The notes below the pieces were generated by a model, which saw nothing but the letters and a program-made list of their open reading frames with translations, was not told the origin of the DNA and did not search any database. Both the position numbers and the translations under genes were made by a program. Of a stretch of DNA of 64,000 bases, positions 10,642-18,042 are shown in pieces. How positions within the stretch are numbered: position 1 is the stretch's first letter; every line of letters starts with the position of its first letter. Origin of the DNA: CAZTTG01 sp964615935 (GTDB lineage: Bacteria > Planctomycetota > UBA1135 > GCA-002686595); the NCBI GenBank assembly GCA_964615935.1, contig CAZTTG010000002.1, positions 83,270 to 147,269 of the forward strand, written 5' to 3'.

Positions 10642-10834
10642 CTCGGTGCGTTTCGCGCACCTCGCGTGGCTCACGGCGTTCCCCGAACGCCGGGCGCGAC
10701 CAGTCGGCCACACTGGGCCTGGTGGCTCCCACCAAGGACGAGCCCTGGCCCAGGGACCTGCACGCGCGGCACACTTGCCGCGCCGGCGCCGAGTGGCGCC
10801 GTGACGCCACGCGAGGTGCGCGCAGCGCACCGAG
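10642..10834. repeat. Folded non-coding element with long inverted arms and four internal hairpins
   Basis: The outer arms are 10642-10674 and 10801-10834 and match in inverted orientation at 31 of 34 positions (core cgcgcacctcgcgtggc). Between them lie perfect hairpins: 10675-10691 (7 bp, stem ggcgttc), 10764-10783 (8 bp, stem gcgcggca, loop cact) and 10785-10800 (6 bp, ggcgcc). A further nested stem pairs 10713-10719 with 10747-10753 around 10720-10734. Nearly every base can pair. It sits between two convergent genes and shows no credible coding frame. It may be a miniature inverted-repeat (MITE-like) element, an intergenic palindromic repeat, or a structured RNA acting as a bidirectional terminator. 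No second copy was noticed in this window. Confidence 0.75.
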
Positions 10835-10958
10835 CATGTGGCGTGACCATCGGTCGAACCGTCCGAGGCCGTAGTTGCGTGGGCCATGCCTCACGGCTGG
10901 AGCCATCGCTCGTGGGGGCAGGAACCCCGTGGGCCTCCCGGCAGGCTGTGACGAGGCC

Positions 10959-10977
10959 GCGCCCGCTCCGCGGGCGC
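10959..10977 (-). terminator. Hairpin downstream of the glutamine synthetase-like gene
   Basis: A perfect 8-bp stem (gcgcccgc) with a 3-base loop lies 16 bases beyond the stop of the minus-strand gene. A second stem, 10932-10937 with 10953-10958 (ggcctc/gaggcc), adjoins it. There is no T-run, so factor-independent termination is uncertain. The rest of 10835-10992 holds no gene that I can support. Confidence 0.5.
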
Positions 10978-10992
10978 ACCGAGCAGTCCGAC

Positions 10993-12531
10993 CTAGTGCA
11001 GGTGAATGTCCTTGTGCATCACCTTCCGCGTCGTGGTCAGCCGCTCTTCGGCCGGCATGTGCGAGAGCTCCTCGTTCAGGTACTCGTCATTCTCCCGCGC
11101 CAGCAACCTCACCACGAAGTCGATCACCGAAGGCGGGAAGCCCCCGAACTCCTCGTACATGCCCCGGCGCTCGTCGAGCAGGCGACTGGCCGCCACGCAG
11201 CTCCCCGGCAGCGGCTCCAGCCGCTCGAGCAGCGCTGGATCGTCGAAGACGTTGCCCGTCACACGCGTGGAACCGGCCAGCGCCACCATGCCCTCCCGGG
11301 TCAACCCGTACTCGGCGGCGGTCGTCAGCCCCGCCAGCAGCAGGTGGAAGAGGGCCGAGCCGTCGGGGGAGCGGAACTCCACCGTCTGCACACCCCGCTC
11401 GTCCCGGTACTCCCCCGGCTCCAGCGGGTTGACCACCCTCGAGAGATCCGACTTTCTGGACCACCCCAGCGGAACCCGGATCAGCGCCGAGCGGTTCGAG
11501 TCGCTCCAGCAGATCCGCACGGGTGCCTCCTGATTCGGCACCAGCCGCAGATACGCAGACGCCACCGTGTTCCCGAAGGCCGAGAGGGTCGACGCGTAGT
11601 GCACCAGCCCTCCGATGAGCGCCAGCGCCTTCTCCGAGAGCGCGCCGTCCCCCTCGGTCATGATGTTCCGACCCTCCCGCACCAGCTCCAGGTGGAAGTG
11701 CAGCCCGTTGCCGGCGATGCCCTCCTCCAGCTTGGGGGTGAAGGTGGCCAGCATGCCGTGACGCCAGGCCACGTTGCGGATGATCCACTTGGAGAGCGCC
11801 ACGAAGTCACCCATCTCCTCGATGGGGCGCGTGAGCAGCTCGATCTCGTGCTGCTCGGCGCGGCGGCCGACCAGCATGGGACGGTCGGAGCGGACCGAGT
11901 CCACGTACCCCGTCTCCGCGTGGGCGTACTTCACCGCCCCGGTGATCTGGGCCACCAGCCGCACCATCTCGTTCACCACGTCCCCGCTCTTGAAGAAGGG
12001 CGCCGAGGCGTGATAGCCGGTCTGCTTGGTGGGCGTGAAGATCTCCTCCCCCCCGTCCCGCAGCAGGAAGAACTCCAGCTCGCCCAGGGCGTGCAGCTCC
12101 AGCCCGGTGGCCTCGCGAAAGCGGTCGTGCGCGATGGCCAGGATGTTGTCCGGCGTGAAGGGAGCCTTCTGTCCATCCCGGTCCAGAAAGCGGCAGATGA
12201 AGTCCAGGCTCTTGGGGTCGAAGGGGTTGAGGAAGGCGGTCTGGTAGCTGGGGACCACGTAGAGGTCCGAGCTGCTGGCGTCCACCAGGCCCTTGAAGAG
12301 CGAGGAGCCGTCGACGCGCTCCCCCGAGGCCAGGATGCGCTCGGCGTGCCGGGCGCTGCTGATGGGCAGGCGCAGCTCCTTGAACTGCCCGTCCACGCCG
12401 GTGTAGTGGAAGGTGAACCGCTCGATGCCTCGCTCGCTCACCACCCTCAACATGTCGGCCCGATTGAACTCAGCGCGCTCCTTCTCCAGGAGCAGCGCCA
12501 GGGGATTGGCCAGTGCGAGGTTGTCGACCAC
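10993..12531 (-). CDS. Glutamine synthetase-like protein (GlnA superfamily)
   Basis: 512 residues from a GTG preceded by AAGGAG at good spacing; the frame stays open to an ATG at 12573, but that start has no ribosome site. The superfamily ligates ammonia or an amine to glutamate with ATP. Visible blocks are GVDGQFKELR, the metal-binding ELEFFLL, GNGLHFHLEL, the nucleotide and glutamate region PNQEAPVRICWSDSNRS, and EFRSPDGSA. The sequence deviates from GlnA at several blocks (GNGLHFH for GSGMHTH-like), so it may be a gamma-glutamylamide synthetase rather than true glutamine synthetase. It diverges from the mttB operon, so a role in handling the amine left after demethylation is possible but unproven. 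Cytoplasmic. Confidence 0.85.
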   Translation of the reverse strand: MVDNLALANPLALLLEKERAEFNRADMLRVVSERGIERFTFHYTGVDGQFKELRLPISSARHAERILASGERVDGSSLFKGLVDASSSDLYVVPSYQTAFLNPFDPKSLDFICRFLDRDGQKAPFTPDNILAIAHDRFREATGLELHALGELEFFLLRDGGEEIFTPTKQTGYHASAPFFKSGDVVNEMVRLVAQITGAVKYAHAETGYVDSVRSDRPMLVGRRAEQHEIELLTRPIEEMGDFVALSKWIIRNVAWRHGMLATFTPKLEEGIAGNGLHFHLELVREGRNIMTEGDGALSEKALALIGGLVHYASTLSAFGNTVASAYLRLVPNQEAPVRICWSDSNRSALIRVPLGWSRKSDLSRVVNPLEPGEYRDERGVQTVEFRSPDGSALFHLLLAGLTTAAEYGLTREGMVALAGSTRVTGNVFDDPALLERLEPLPGSCVAASRLLDERRGMYEEFGGFPPSVIDFVVRLLARENDEYLNEELSHMPAEERLTTTRKVMHKDIHLH

Positions 12532-12582
12532 TTCCGTCTCCTTTCGAACCCGTTCGCCGGGCGCAGGGGGCAATCGTCGCCC

Positions 12583-12590
12583 ATGATACC
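12583..12590 (-). promoter_or_regulatory. Extended -10 element for the glutamine synthetase-like gene
   Basis: The minus strand reads GGTATCAT, a G[GC]TANNNT octamer, about 52 bases upstream of the GTG at 12531. It overlaps the alternative upstream ATG region, which supports the downstream start. Confidence 0.5.
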
Positions 12591-12706
12591 CGAAGGGGGT
12601 CCTCCGCGGCGATCGCCGGGCCGGATCCCCGGCCCGGGGGCTCCCCGCTCGGCCCGAGCCCGGACGCCGCCGGCCGGCGGACGGCCGGCGAACATCCCCT
12701 AGGGGT

Positions 12707-12735
12707 TTGACAAAAGCCGGCGGGGCCCGGAGATT
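12707..12735 (+). promoter_or_regulatory. Sigma-70-type promoter of the mttB operon
   Basis: A perfect TTGACA at 12707-12712 is followed after 17 bases by GAGATT at 12730-12735, a weak -10. Transcription would start near 12742, about 50 bases before the TTG start codon. That leader is too short for a cobalamin riboswitch, and none was recognised. The flanking stretch 12532-12706 holds only G+C-rich palindromes and the divergent promoter. Confidence 0.55.
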
Positions 12736-12791
12736 GGTGCGCCCCCATCGCCGGCGCAGGGGCGTTGGCGGCGTCTCGAAAGGAGATCGAT

Positions 12792-14249
12792 TTGAGGCCG
12801 ACTGTCCGATTCCTGAGCGATGAGCTGGTGGAGCGCATCGTCTCCGAGGGCCGCACCCTCCTGTGCGAGCTGGGAGTGGAGATCCACAACGAGCAGGTCG
12901 TGTCCCTGCTCGCCGACCACGGCGCGAGGGTCGACCGGGAGAAGGGACGGGTGCTCTTCACCCAGGAGATCATCGACCGCTCCCTGGAGTCGGCCCCGGC
13001 CTCCTTCAAGCTCTACGACTCGCTGGGGCGGGAGGCGCTGGACCTGTCGGGCATGAAGGTCCACTTCACCCCCGGCTCGGCGGCCATCAACCTCCTGGAC
13101 CCCGAGTCCGGAAGGATGCGCAGGCCCGAGACCGCCGACTACGTCCGCTATGCCAGGCTCTGCTGCGGGATGGACCAGCTCGCCTCCCAGTCGACGGCCA
13201 TGATCCCGGCCGACGTGCCCGAGCGGATGTCGGACAGCTACCGGCTCTACCTGAGCCTCATGTGCTGCGAGAAGCCGGTGGTGACCGGCGCCTTCACCAT
13301 CGAGGCCTTCGAGCTGATGCGCGATCTGCAGGTCGCCGTGCGCGGCTCGGCCGAGGAGCTGGCGGCGAAGCCCCTGACGATCTTCTCCTGCTGCCCCACC
13401 AACCCGCTCAAGTGGAGCGACGTCACCTCCCAGAACCTGGTCGACTGCGCCCGCCACGCGATACCGGTCGAGTACATCTCGATGCCGCTGTCCGGCTTCA
13501 CCGCCCCGGTCAGCCTGGTGGGCTCCCTGATCCAGCACACCGCCGAGACCCTGAGCGGGGTGGTCATCAGCCAGCTCACCCGCCCGGGGACCCCGGTCCT
13601 CTACGGCGGCTCGCCGGCGGTCTTCGACATCCGCTACGAGACCACCCCCATGGGCGCCATCGGCACCCAGATGATCGACTGCGCCTACAACGAGATCGGC
13701 AAGCACCTGGGACTGCCCACCCAGGCCTACATCGGCCTGTCCGACGCCAAGCTCCTCGACGCCCAGGCCGGCCTGGAGTCCTCCATGGGGGCGACCCTGG
13801 CGGCCCTGGCGGGCATCAACAACGTCTCCGGCCCGGGCATGCTGGACTTCGAGAGCTGCTTCAGCCTCGAGAAGCTGGTGGTGGACAACGAGATCTGCCG
13901 CATGAGCCACCGCATGCTGAGGGGGATCGAGCCCCGGGAGGACTTCCCCGCCCGGCCGCTCTTCGAGGAGCTCCTGGCCGAGCGGCACCTCCTGATCTCC
14001 GACCACACGCGGCGCTGGCTGCGGGAGGAGATCCTCTTCCCCGGCCCGGTCATCGACCGCGCCAACCACTCCCGCTGGGAGGAGGAGGGCGCCCTCACCC
14101 TGGGCCAGCGGGCGCAGCACGAGGTGGAGCGGATCGTGGCCGAGCACCAGCCGGTGGGCCTCTCCGACGAGGTCCGCGGCAGCTTGACCGAGCTCGTGAC
14201 CGCCGAGGCCCGCCGCCTGGGGATGGACCGGCTCCCCGAGATGGGCTGA
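12792..14249 (+). CDS. MttB-family (non-pyrrolysine) quaternary-amine:corrinoid methyltransferase
   Basis: 485 residues with a TTG start, chosen because AAAGGAG sits at 12779-12785, six bases upstream. The frame can be extended to a TTG at 12765, but that would put the ribosome site inside the gene. Trimethylamine methyltransferase blocks are present throughout: PGSAAINLLD, YVRYARLCCGMDQ, LSGFTAPVSLVGSLIQHTAE, PVLYGGSPAVFDIR, and AGINNVSGPGMLDFESC near the C-terminus. No in-frame TAG occurs, so it is the non-pyrrolysine branch, known members of which use glycine betaine, proline betaine, carnitine or gamma-butyrobetaine. It should transfer one N-methyl group to the corrinoid protein encoded two genes downstream. 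The actual substrate cannot be read from sequence. The stop overlaps the next ATG. Confidence 0.9.
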   Translation: MRPTVRFLSDELVERIVSEGRTLLCELGVEIHNEQVVSLLADHGARVDREKGRVLFTQEIIDRSLESAPASFKLYDSLGREALDLSGMKVHFTPGSAAINLLDPESGRMRRPETADYVRYARLCCGMDQLASQSTAMIPADVPERMSDSYRLYLSLMCCEKPVVTGAFTIEAFELMRDLQVAVRGSAEELAAKPLTIFSCCPTNPLKWSDVTSQNLVDCARHAIPVEYISMPLSGFTAPVSLVGSLIQHTAETLSGVVISQLTRPGTPVLYGGSPAVFDIRYETTPMGAIGTQMIDCAYNEIGKHLGLPTQAYIGLSDAKLLDAQAGLESSMGATLAALAGINNVSGPGMLDFESCFSLEKLVVDNEICRMSHRMLRGIEPREDFPARPLFEELLAERHLLISDHTRRWLREEILFPGPVIDRANHSRWEEEGALTLGQRAQHEVERIVAEHQPVGLSDEVRGSLTELVTAEARRLGMDRLPEMG

Positions 14250-14980
14250 TGGCGAAGATCATCCGGTTCGAGGCGGAGCAGGTCACGGCTCCGGTGGAGC
14301 GGATCCTGCGGGCACAGGGCATCCCCAAGGGGGTGAGCCCGGACGAACGCATTCTGAAGCTCGTCGAGGACGCCGAGGCCGCCTTCCGCGAGCTGGCCCG
14401 GCCCATCGGGGTGCTGGCGGAGATCGCGGCCGAGGACTTCGAGCGGGTCTACCGCGGCGAGGGGCTCAACCAGGAGCCCACCCCCCTGGCGGAGACCTGG
14501 CCCGGCGCGGACCACCTGGCGCTCTTCGCCGTGACCATGGGAGAAGAGGTGTGCCGGGAGATCTCCCGGCTCATCGCCGAGAGCGAGTACGCCCCCGGCT
14601 CCATCCTCGACTCCTACGCCTCGGCGGGGGCCGACATGGCCGCCCAGCTCGCCCAGGACGAACGCGCCCGGCGACTGCTGGAGACGGGCCGCCTCGACGA
14701 CTCCCGGGGGGTCCTGCGCTACAGCCCCGGCTACTGCGGCTGGCACGTCAGCGCGCAGCGCGAGCTCTTCGGCTTCCTGCAGCCCGAGGAGATCGGGATC
14801 ACCCTGCGCGAGAGCTGCCTGATGGAGCCCCTCAAGTCGGTCAGCGGCGTGATCCTGTCGGGACCCCGGGAGATCTTCCGCGTGGACGAGACCTACTCCT
14901 TCTGCAAGGACTGCAAGGACCACTCCTGCCGCGAGCGCGTCGCCAAGGTGCGGGAGTGGAAGCGCACGCTGAGCGAATGA
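14249..14980 (+). CDS. Stand-alone MetH-type cobalamin activation domain protein
   Basis: 243 residues. The core RYSPGYCGWHVSAQRELF followed by GITLRESCLMEPLKSVSG matches the AdoMet-binding activation domain at the C-terminus of methionine synthase MetH. There the domain reductively remethylates inactive cob(II)alamin with S-adenosylmethionine. A cysteine cluster CKDCKDHSC at the C-terminus is commonly seen in free-standing versions and may bind a metal or cluster. The gene overlaps mttB by 3 bases (TGATG) and the following corrinoid gene lies directly downstream, so it very probably reactivates that corrinoid protein. MttB systems usually employ an ATP-dependent iron-sulfur activator (RamA/RACE) instead, so this pairing is unusual. 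Cytoplasmic. Confidence 0.85.
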   Translation: MAKIIRFEAEQVTAPVERILRAQGIPKGVSPDERILKLVEDAEAAFRELARPIGVLAEIAAEDFERVYRGEGLNQEPTPLAETWPGADHLALFAVTMGEEVCREISRLIAESEYAPGSILDSYASAGADMAAQLAQDERARRLLETGRLDDSRGVLRYSPGYCGWHVSAQRELFGFLQPEEIGITLRESCLMEPLKSVSGVILSGPREIFRVDETYSFCKDCKDHSCRERVAKVREWKRTLSE

Positions 14981-14991
14981 AAGAGGACCGA

Positions 14992-15633
14992 ATGGAGCTG
15001 CTTCAAGAGCTTTCGAACAGCCTCGTGCGCGGGGACGCGGACGCCACTGCCGAGGGGACCCGGGCCGCGCTCGAGGGCGGACTGGAGCCCAAGGCGGTGC
15101 TCGACGGGGGCCTCCTGGCGGGCATGGCGGTGATCGGCGAGCGCTTCAAGGCGCACGAGATCTTCCTGCCCGACGTGCTGCTGGCGGCCAAGGCCATGAA
15201 CGCCGGCATGCAGCTCCTCAAGCCCCTGCTGATCGCGGACCAGATCCCCACCCTGGGCAAGGTGGTGATCGGCTCGGTGCAGGGAGACCTGCACGACATC
15301 GGCAAGAACCTGGTGGGGATCATGCTCAAGGGGGCCGGCTTCGAGGTGATCGACCTGGGCAGCGACGTCTCCCCGGCCAGCTTCGTGGACGCCGCCCAGA
15401 GCGAGGGCGCCGCGGTGATCGGCCTCTCGGCCCTGCTGACCACCACCATGCCGGTGATGCGCGAGGTCGTGAAGCTCGCCGAATCGCGCGGGGTGCGGGA
15501 GCGCGTCCGGATCATCGTGGGCGGGGCGCCGCTGTCCCACGACTACGCCCGCGAGATCGGCGCCGACGCCTACGGCTTCGACGGCCTCAACGCGGTGGAG
15601 CGGGTCAAGCAGCTCCTGGGAGTGAGCCCTTGA
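14992..15633 (+). CDS. Methyltransferase corrinoid protein, MttC/MtbC type
   Basis: 213 residues in two domains: a helical cap (residues about 1-85) and a Rossmann B12-binding domain with the cobalt-ligand motif DLHDIGKN (H101), then VIGLSALLTTTM and GGAPLS. This is the methyl-carrier subunit that shuttles a methyl group between MttB-type and second-stage methyltransferases. An upstream ATG at 14977 overlaps the previous stop (ATGA) and is an alternative start. I prefer 14992 because AAGAGG lies five bases before it and family members begin with a LLQxL stretch. The TTG of the next gene overlaps this stop. A paralogue with the same motif lies at 45596-46246. Confidence 0.92.
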   Translation: MELLQELSNSLVRGDADATAEGTRAALEGGLEPKAVLDGGLLAGMAVIGERFKAHEIFLPDVLLAAKAMNAGMQLLKPLLIADQIPTLGKVVIGSVQGDLHDIGKNLVGIMLKGAGFEVIDLGSDVSPASFVDAAQSEGAAVIGLSALLTTTMPVMREVVKLAESRGVRERVRIIVGGAPLSHDYAREIGADAYGFDGLNAVERVKQLLGVSP

Positions 15634-16520
15634 GCGGTCTCCTCGAGCGCCTGGGCGAGGGGGCGGTGCTGGTGGCCGACGGCGCCATGGGCACCATGCT
15701 GCTCCAGCGGGGCCTGCAGCCGGGGGACTGCCCCGAGCTGGTCAACCTCGATCGCCCGGAGGTCCTGGGGGAGATCGCCGCGGCCTACCAGGCGGCCGGA
15801 GCCGACATCGTCCAGACCAACACCTTCGGCGCCCACCCGCTGAAGCTGGCCCACTACTCGCTGGAGGACCGGACCGAGAGGATCGTCCACGCCGCCGTCG
15901 GCGCGGTGCGCGAGGCGGTGGGCCAGCGCGCCCTGGTCTCGGGTTCCTGCGGCCCCTGCGGCGAGGTGCTGCAGCCCTACGGCGAGGCCGATCCGGAGGA
16001 GGTGTCGGCGGGCTTCCGCCTGCAGGCCGCCGCCCTGATCGCGGCCGGCGTGGATCTGCTGTGCATCGAGACCATGACCGACCTGGCCGAGGCGACCCTC
16101 GCCGTCGAGGCCGCCCGCTCGGTCTCCGGCACGATCCCCATCCTGGCCACCATGACCTTCGACCCCACCCCCAAGGGCTTCTTCACCATCATGGGGGTCG
16201 ACGTCCCGCGGGCCGCCCGGGGCCTGGCGGAGGCGGGCGCGAACGCGATCGGCTCCAACTGCGGGAACGGCATCCAGGACATGGTCCGGATCGCGGAGGA
16301 CTTCCGCCGGGAGACGTCCCTCCCCCTGGTCATCCAGGCCAACGCCGGGCTGCCGGAGCTGGTGGGCGGCAAGCCGACCTACACCGAGTCGCCGCAGTTC
16401 ATGGGCGAGAGGTGCGCGGCGCTCATGGACGCCGGCGTGCGGATCATCGGCGGGTGCTGCGGGACCACCCCCGAGCACGTGGCCGCCCTGCGCGCGGCGG
16501 TGGACCGGCGGGGCGGGTAG
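15630..16520 (+). CDS. Homocysteine S-methyltransferase domain protein (MetH N-terminal type)
   Basis: 296 residues, TTG start overlapping the corrinoid gene stop (TTGA). The fold is the zinc-dependent homocysteine-binding barrel of MetH and BHMT. DGAMGTMLLQRG opens the domain, TNTFGAH and GSCGPCG follow, and the zinc ligands are C211 (SNCGNG), C276 and C277 (GGCCGTTPEH). It has no folate, cobalamin or activation domain of its own; these functions are split over neighbouring genes, and the folate-binding methyl donor domain is replaced by MttB. The likely reaction is methyl-Co(III) corrinoid plus homocysteine giving methionine. An S-methylmethionine or betaine-dependent enzyme is possible from the domain alone, but the operon argues for a corrinoid donor. 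Cytoplasmic. Confidence 0.9.
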   Translation: MSGLLERLGEGAVLVADGAMGTMLLQRGLQPGDCPELVNLDRPEVLGEIAAAYQAAGADIVQTNTFGAHPLKLAHYSLEDRTERIVHAAVGAVREAVGQRALVSGSCGPCGEVLQPYGEADPEEVSAGFRLQAAALIAAGVDLLCIETMTDLAEATLAVEAARSVSGTIPILATMTFDPTPKGFFTIMGVDVPRAARGLAEAGANAIGSNCGNGIQDMVRIAEDFRRETSLPLVIQANAGLPELVGGKPTYTESPQFMGERCAALMDAGVRIIGGCCGTTPEHVAALRAAVDRRGG

Positions 16521-16542
16521 GGCGATCCTCGAGGAGCCGCCT

Positions 16543-17922
16543 CTACACCTCCACCGCCACCCCCTCCTTCTGGATCGACACGCTCTGGCAGCCCGCCTCG
16601 TGGAGCTGCTGGGCCAGGGCCTTCTGCGAGGGCGGCTCACCGTGCACCAGGAGCACCTTGCGGGCGCGGCCGGCGAAGCGCTGTCCGAACTCCACCAGCT
16701 CGCCGCGGCCGGCGTGCGCGGAGAGGGCGTTCAGCACCTGCACCTCGGCGTTCAGCTCGTGCTTGACCCCGAATATCTTGATCTCCGGCTCGCGCTCTAC
16801 GATGCGCCGGCCGAGGGTATGCTGGGCCTGGAAACCGATGATCAGGATGGTGTTGCGCTCGTCTCGGCAGTTGTTGCGCAGGTGGTGCAGGATGCGGCCG
16901 AACTCGCACATGCCCGAGGCCGAGATGATGATGGCCGGCTCTTGCAGGCGATTGAGCTGCTTGGAGCGGTGGGCCGCGCGGATGTACTCGATCTTCCCGA
17001 GCTGGAAGGGGTCCCCGGCCTCGTCGTCGAGCTTCTGGAACTTCTCGTCGAGGGAGTCGGTGTGCAGGCGGAAGACCTCGGTGATGTTGACCGTCAGCGG
17101 GCTGTCCACGTAGACCGGGATGCGGGGGATGGCCTTGGCCATCTCCAGCCGCTTCAGGGCGTAGACGAACTCCTGGGACCGCTCCAGGGCGAAGCTGGGC
17201 ACGATGATCTTGCCGCCCCTCTCGAAGGTGCGGTTGATGACCCCCGCCAGCCTCTCGTCCAGGGCCTCGATGGGCTCGTGGTCGCGGCTGCCGTAGGTGC
17301 TCTCCATGACCACCGCGTCGGCGTCCTCGGGGATCCAGGGGTCGTTCAGGATGGGCATGTCCCGGCGGCCCAGGTCGCCGGTGTAGAGGAGCCTGCGCGG
17401 CTTTCCCTTCTCCTCGGCCTCCAGCAGCACCATGGCCGATCCCAGCACGTGCCCGGCGTCCCGGAGGGTCATCCGCACGCCCGGGGCCACCTCCATGGGC
17501 AGGTCGTAGGGGACGCTGACGAAGCGCCGCATGATCTCCCGCACCTCGGAATCCCCGTAGAGCGGCGGCACGAAGGTCTGCTTCTTCCTGGACAGCCACT
17601 GGGCGTCGCGCTCCTGGATGTTGGCGCTGTCCCGCAGCATGACCGCGCACAGATCCCGTGTGGCGGGGGTGGCGAAGACCTGCCCCTTGAAGCCGTGCTG
17701 GGCCAGCAGCGGGAGGATCCCGCTGTGGTCGATGTGGGCGTGGCTCAGGACGACCGCCCGCAGGCGGCCGGGGTCGAAGGGCAGGTTCCGGTTCCTCTTG
17801 GCGCTCTGATCGCGCCGGCCCTGGAACATGCCGCAGTCCAGCAGCAGTTGGTGGCCGTTGGCCTCGACCAGGTGCTTGCTGCCGGTCACCTCCTCGGCAG
17901 CGCCATAGCTGGTGATTCGCAT
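16543..17922 (-). CDS. Beta-CASP metallo-beta-lactamase ribonuclease (CPSF73-like)
   Basis: 459 residues. The metallo-beta-lactamase signature SHAHIDHSG gives H61, H63, D65 and H66; further ligands appear in DAGHVLGSA and TGDLGRRD. The beta-CASP part includes VMESTYGSRDH, VPSFALERSQE, IISASGMCEFGRILHHL and the late LSAHAGRGEL histidine. The family are RNA endo- or exonucleases of the YSH1/CPSF73 type found in many bacteria as well as archaea. There is no signal peptide, so it is cytoplasmic. The gene ends 22 bases from the convergent homocysteine methyltransferase stop. Its ATG has AGGA a few bases upstream; a GGGATAGCG stretch further upstream does not fit the window's promoter octamer. Confidence 0.9.
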   Translation of the reverse strand: MRITSYGAAEEVTGSKHLVEANGHQLLLDCGMFQGRRDQSAKRNRNLPFDPGRLRAVVLSHAHIDHSGILPLLAQHGFKGQVFATPATRDLCAVMLRDSANIQERDAQWLSRKKQTFVPPLYGDSEVREIMRRFVSVPYDLPMEVAPGVRMTLRDAGHVLGSAMVLLEAEEKGKPRRLLYTGDLGRRDMPILNDPWIPEDADAVVMESTYGSRDHEPIEALDERLAGVINRTFERGGKIIVPSFALERSQEFVYALKRLEMAKAIPRIPVYVDSPLTVNITEVFRLHTDSLDEKFQKLDDEAGDPFQLGKIEYIRAAHRSKQLNRLQEPAIIISASGMCEFGRILHHLRNNCRDERNTILIIGFQAQHTLGRRIVEREPEIKIFGVKHELNAEVQVLNALSAHAGRGELVEFGQRFAGRARKVLLVHGEPPSQKALAQQLHEAGCQSVSIQKEGVAVEV

Positions 17923-18001
17923 GGGGTCCTTCCTGTTCCGCGCTCCCTGACTTCCCGCTCGCCCGCTATCCCCGGGCCCTCATGTACACCAAAGAAGGCG
18001 A

Positions 18002-18033
18002 GCAGGGAAAGCCGGAGGGCCGGAAGTCCCTGC
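18002..18033 (-). terminator. Symmetrical hairpin after the HzsA-like gene
   Basis: The arms gcaggga and tccctgc (7 bp), a 3x3 aag/aag internal loop, and an inner ccgg/ccgg stem with an aggg loop form one hairpin. It starts 10 bases past the stop at 18043. In the minus direction it is followed within a few bases by the T-rich CTTCTTTGG, as expected of a terminator. Confidence 0.6.
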
Positions 18034-18042
18034 GGATGAGGC

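Noticed and set aside
10642..10992. Small protein genes in the structured region
   Set aside because: Frames there on both strands are palindrome-driven, lack ribosome sites and show no coding pattern.
12536..12791. Cobalamin riboswitch before the B12 operon
   Set aside because: The predicted leader is only about 50 bases and no B12-box-like sequence was recognised.
12792..14249. Pyrrolysine-containing MttB
   Set aside because: There is no in-frame TAG and the gene runs to a normal TGA, so it is the non-pyrrolysine branch.
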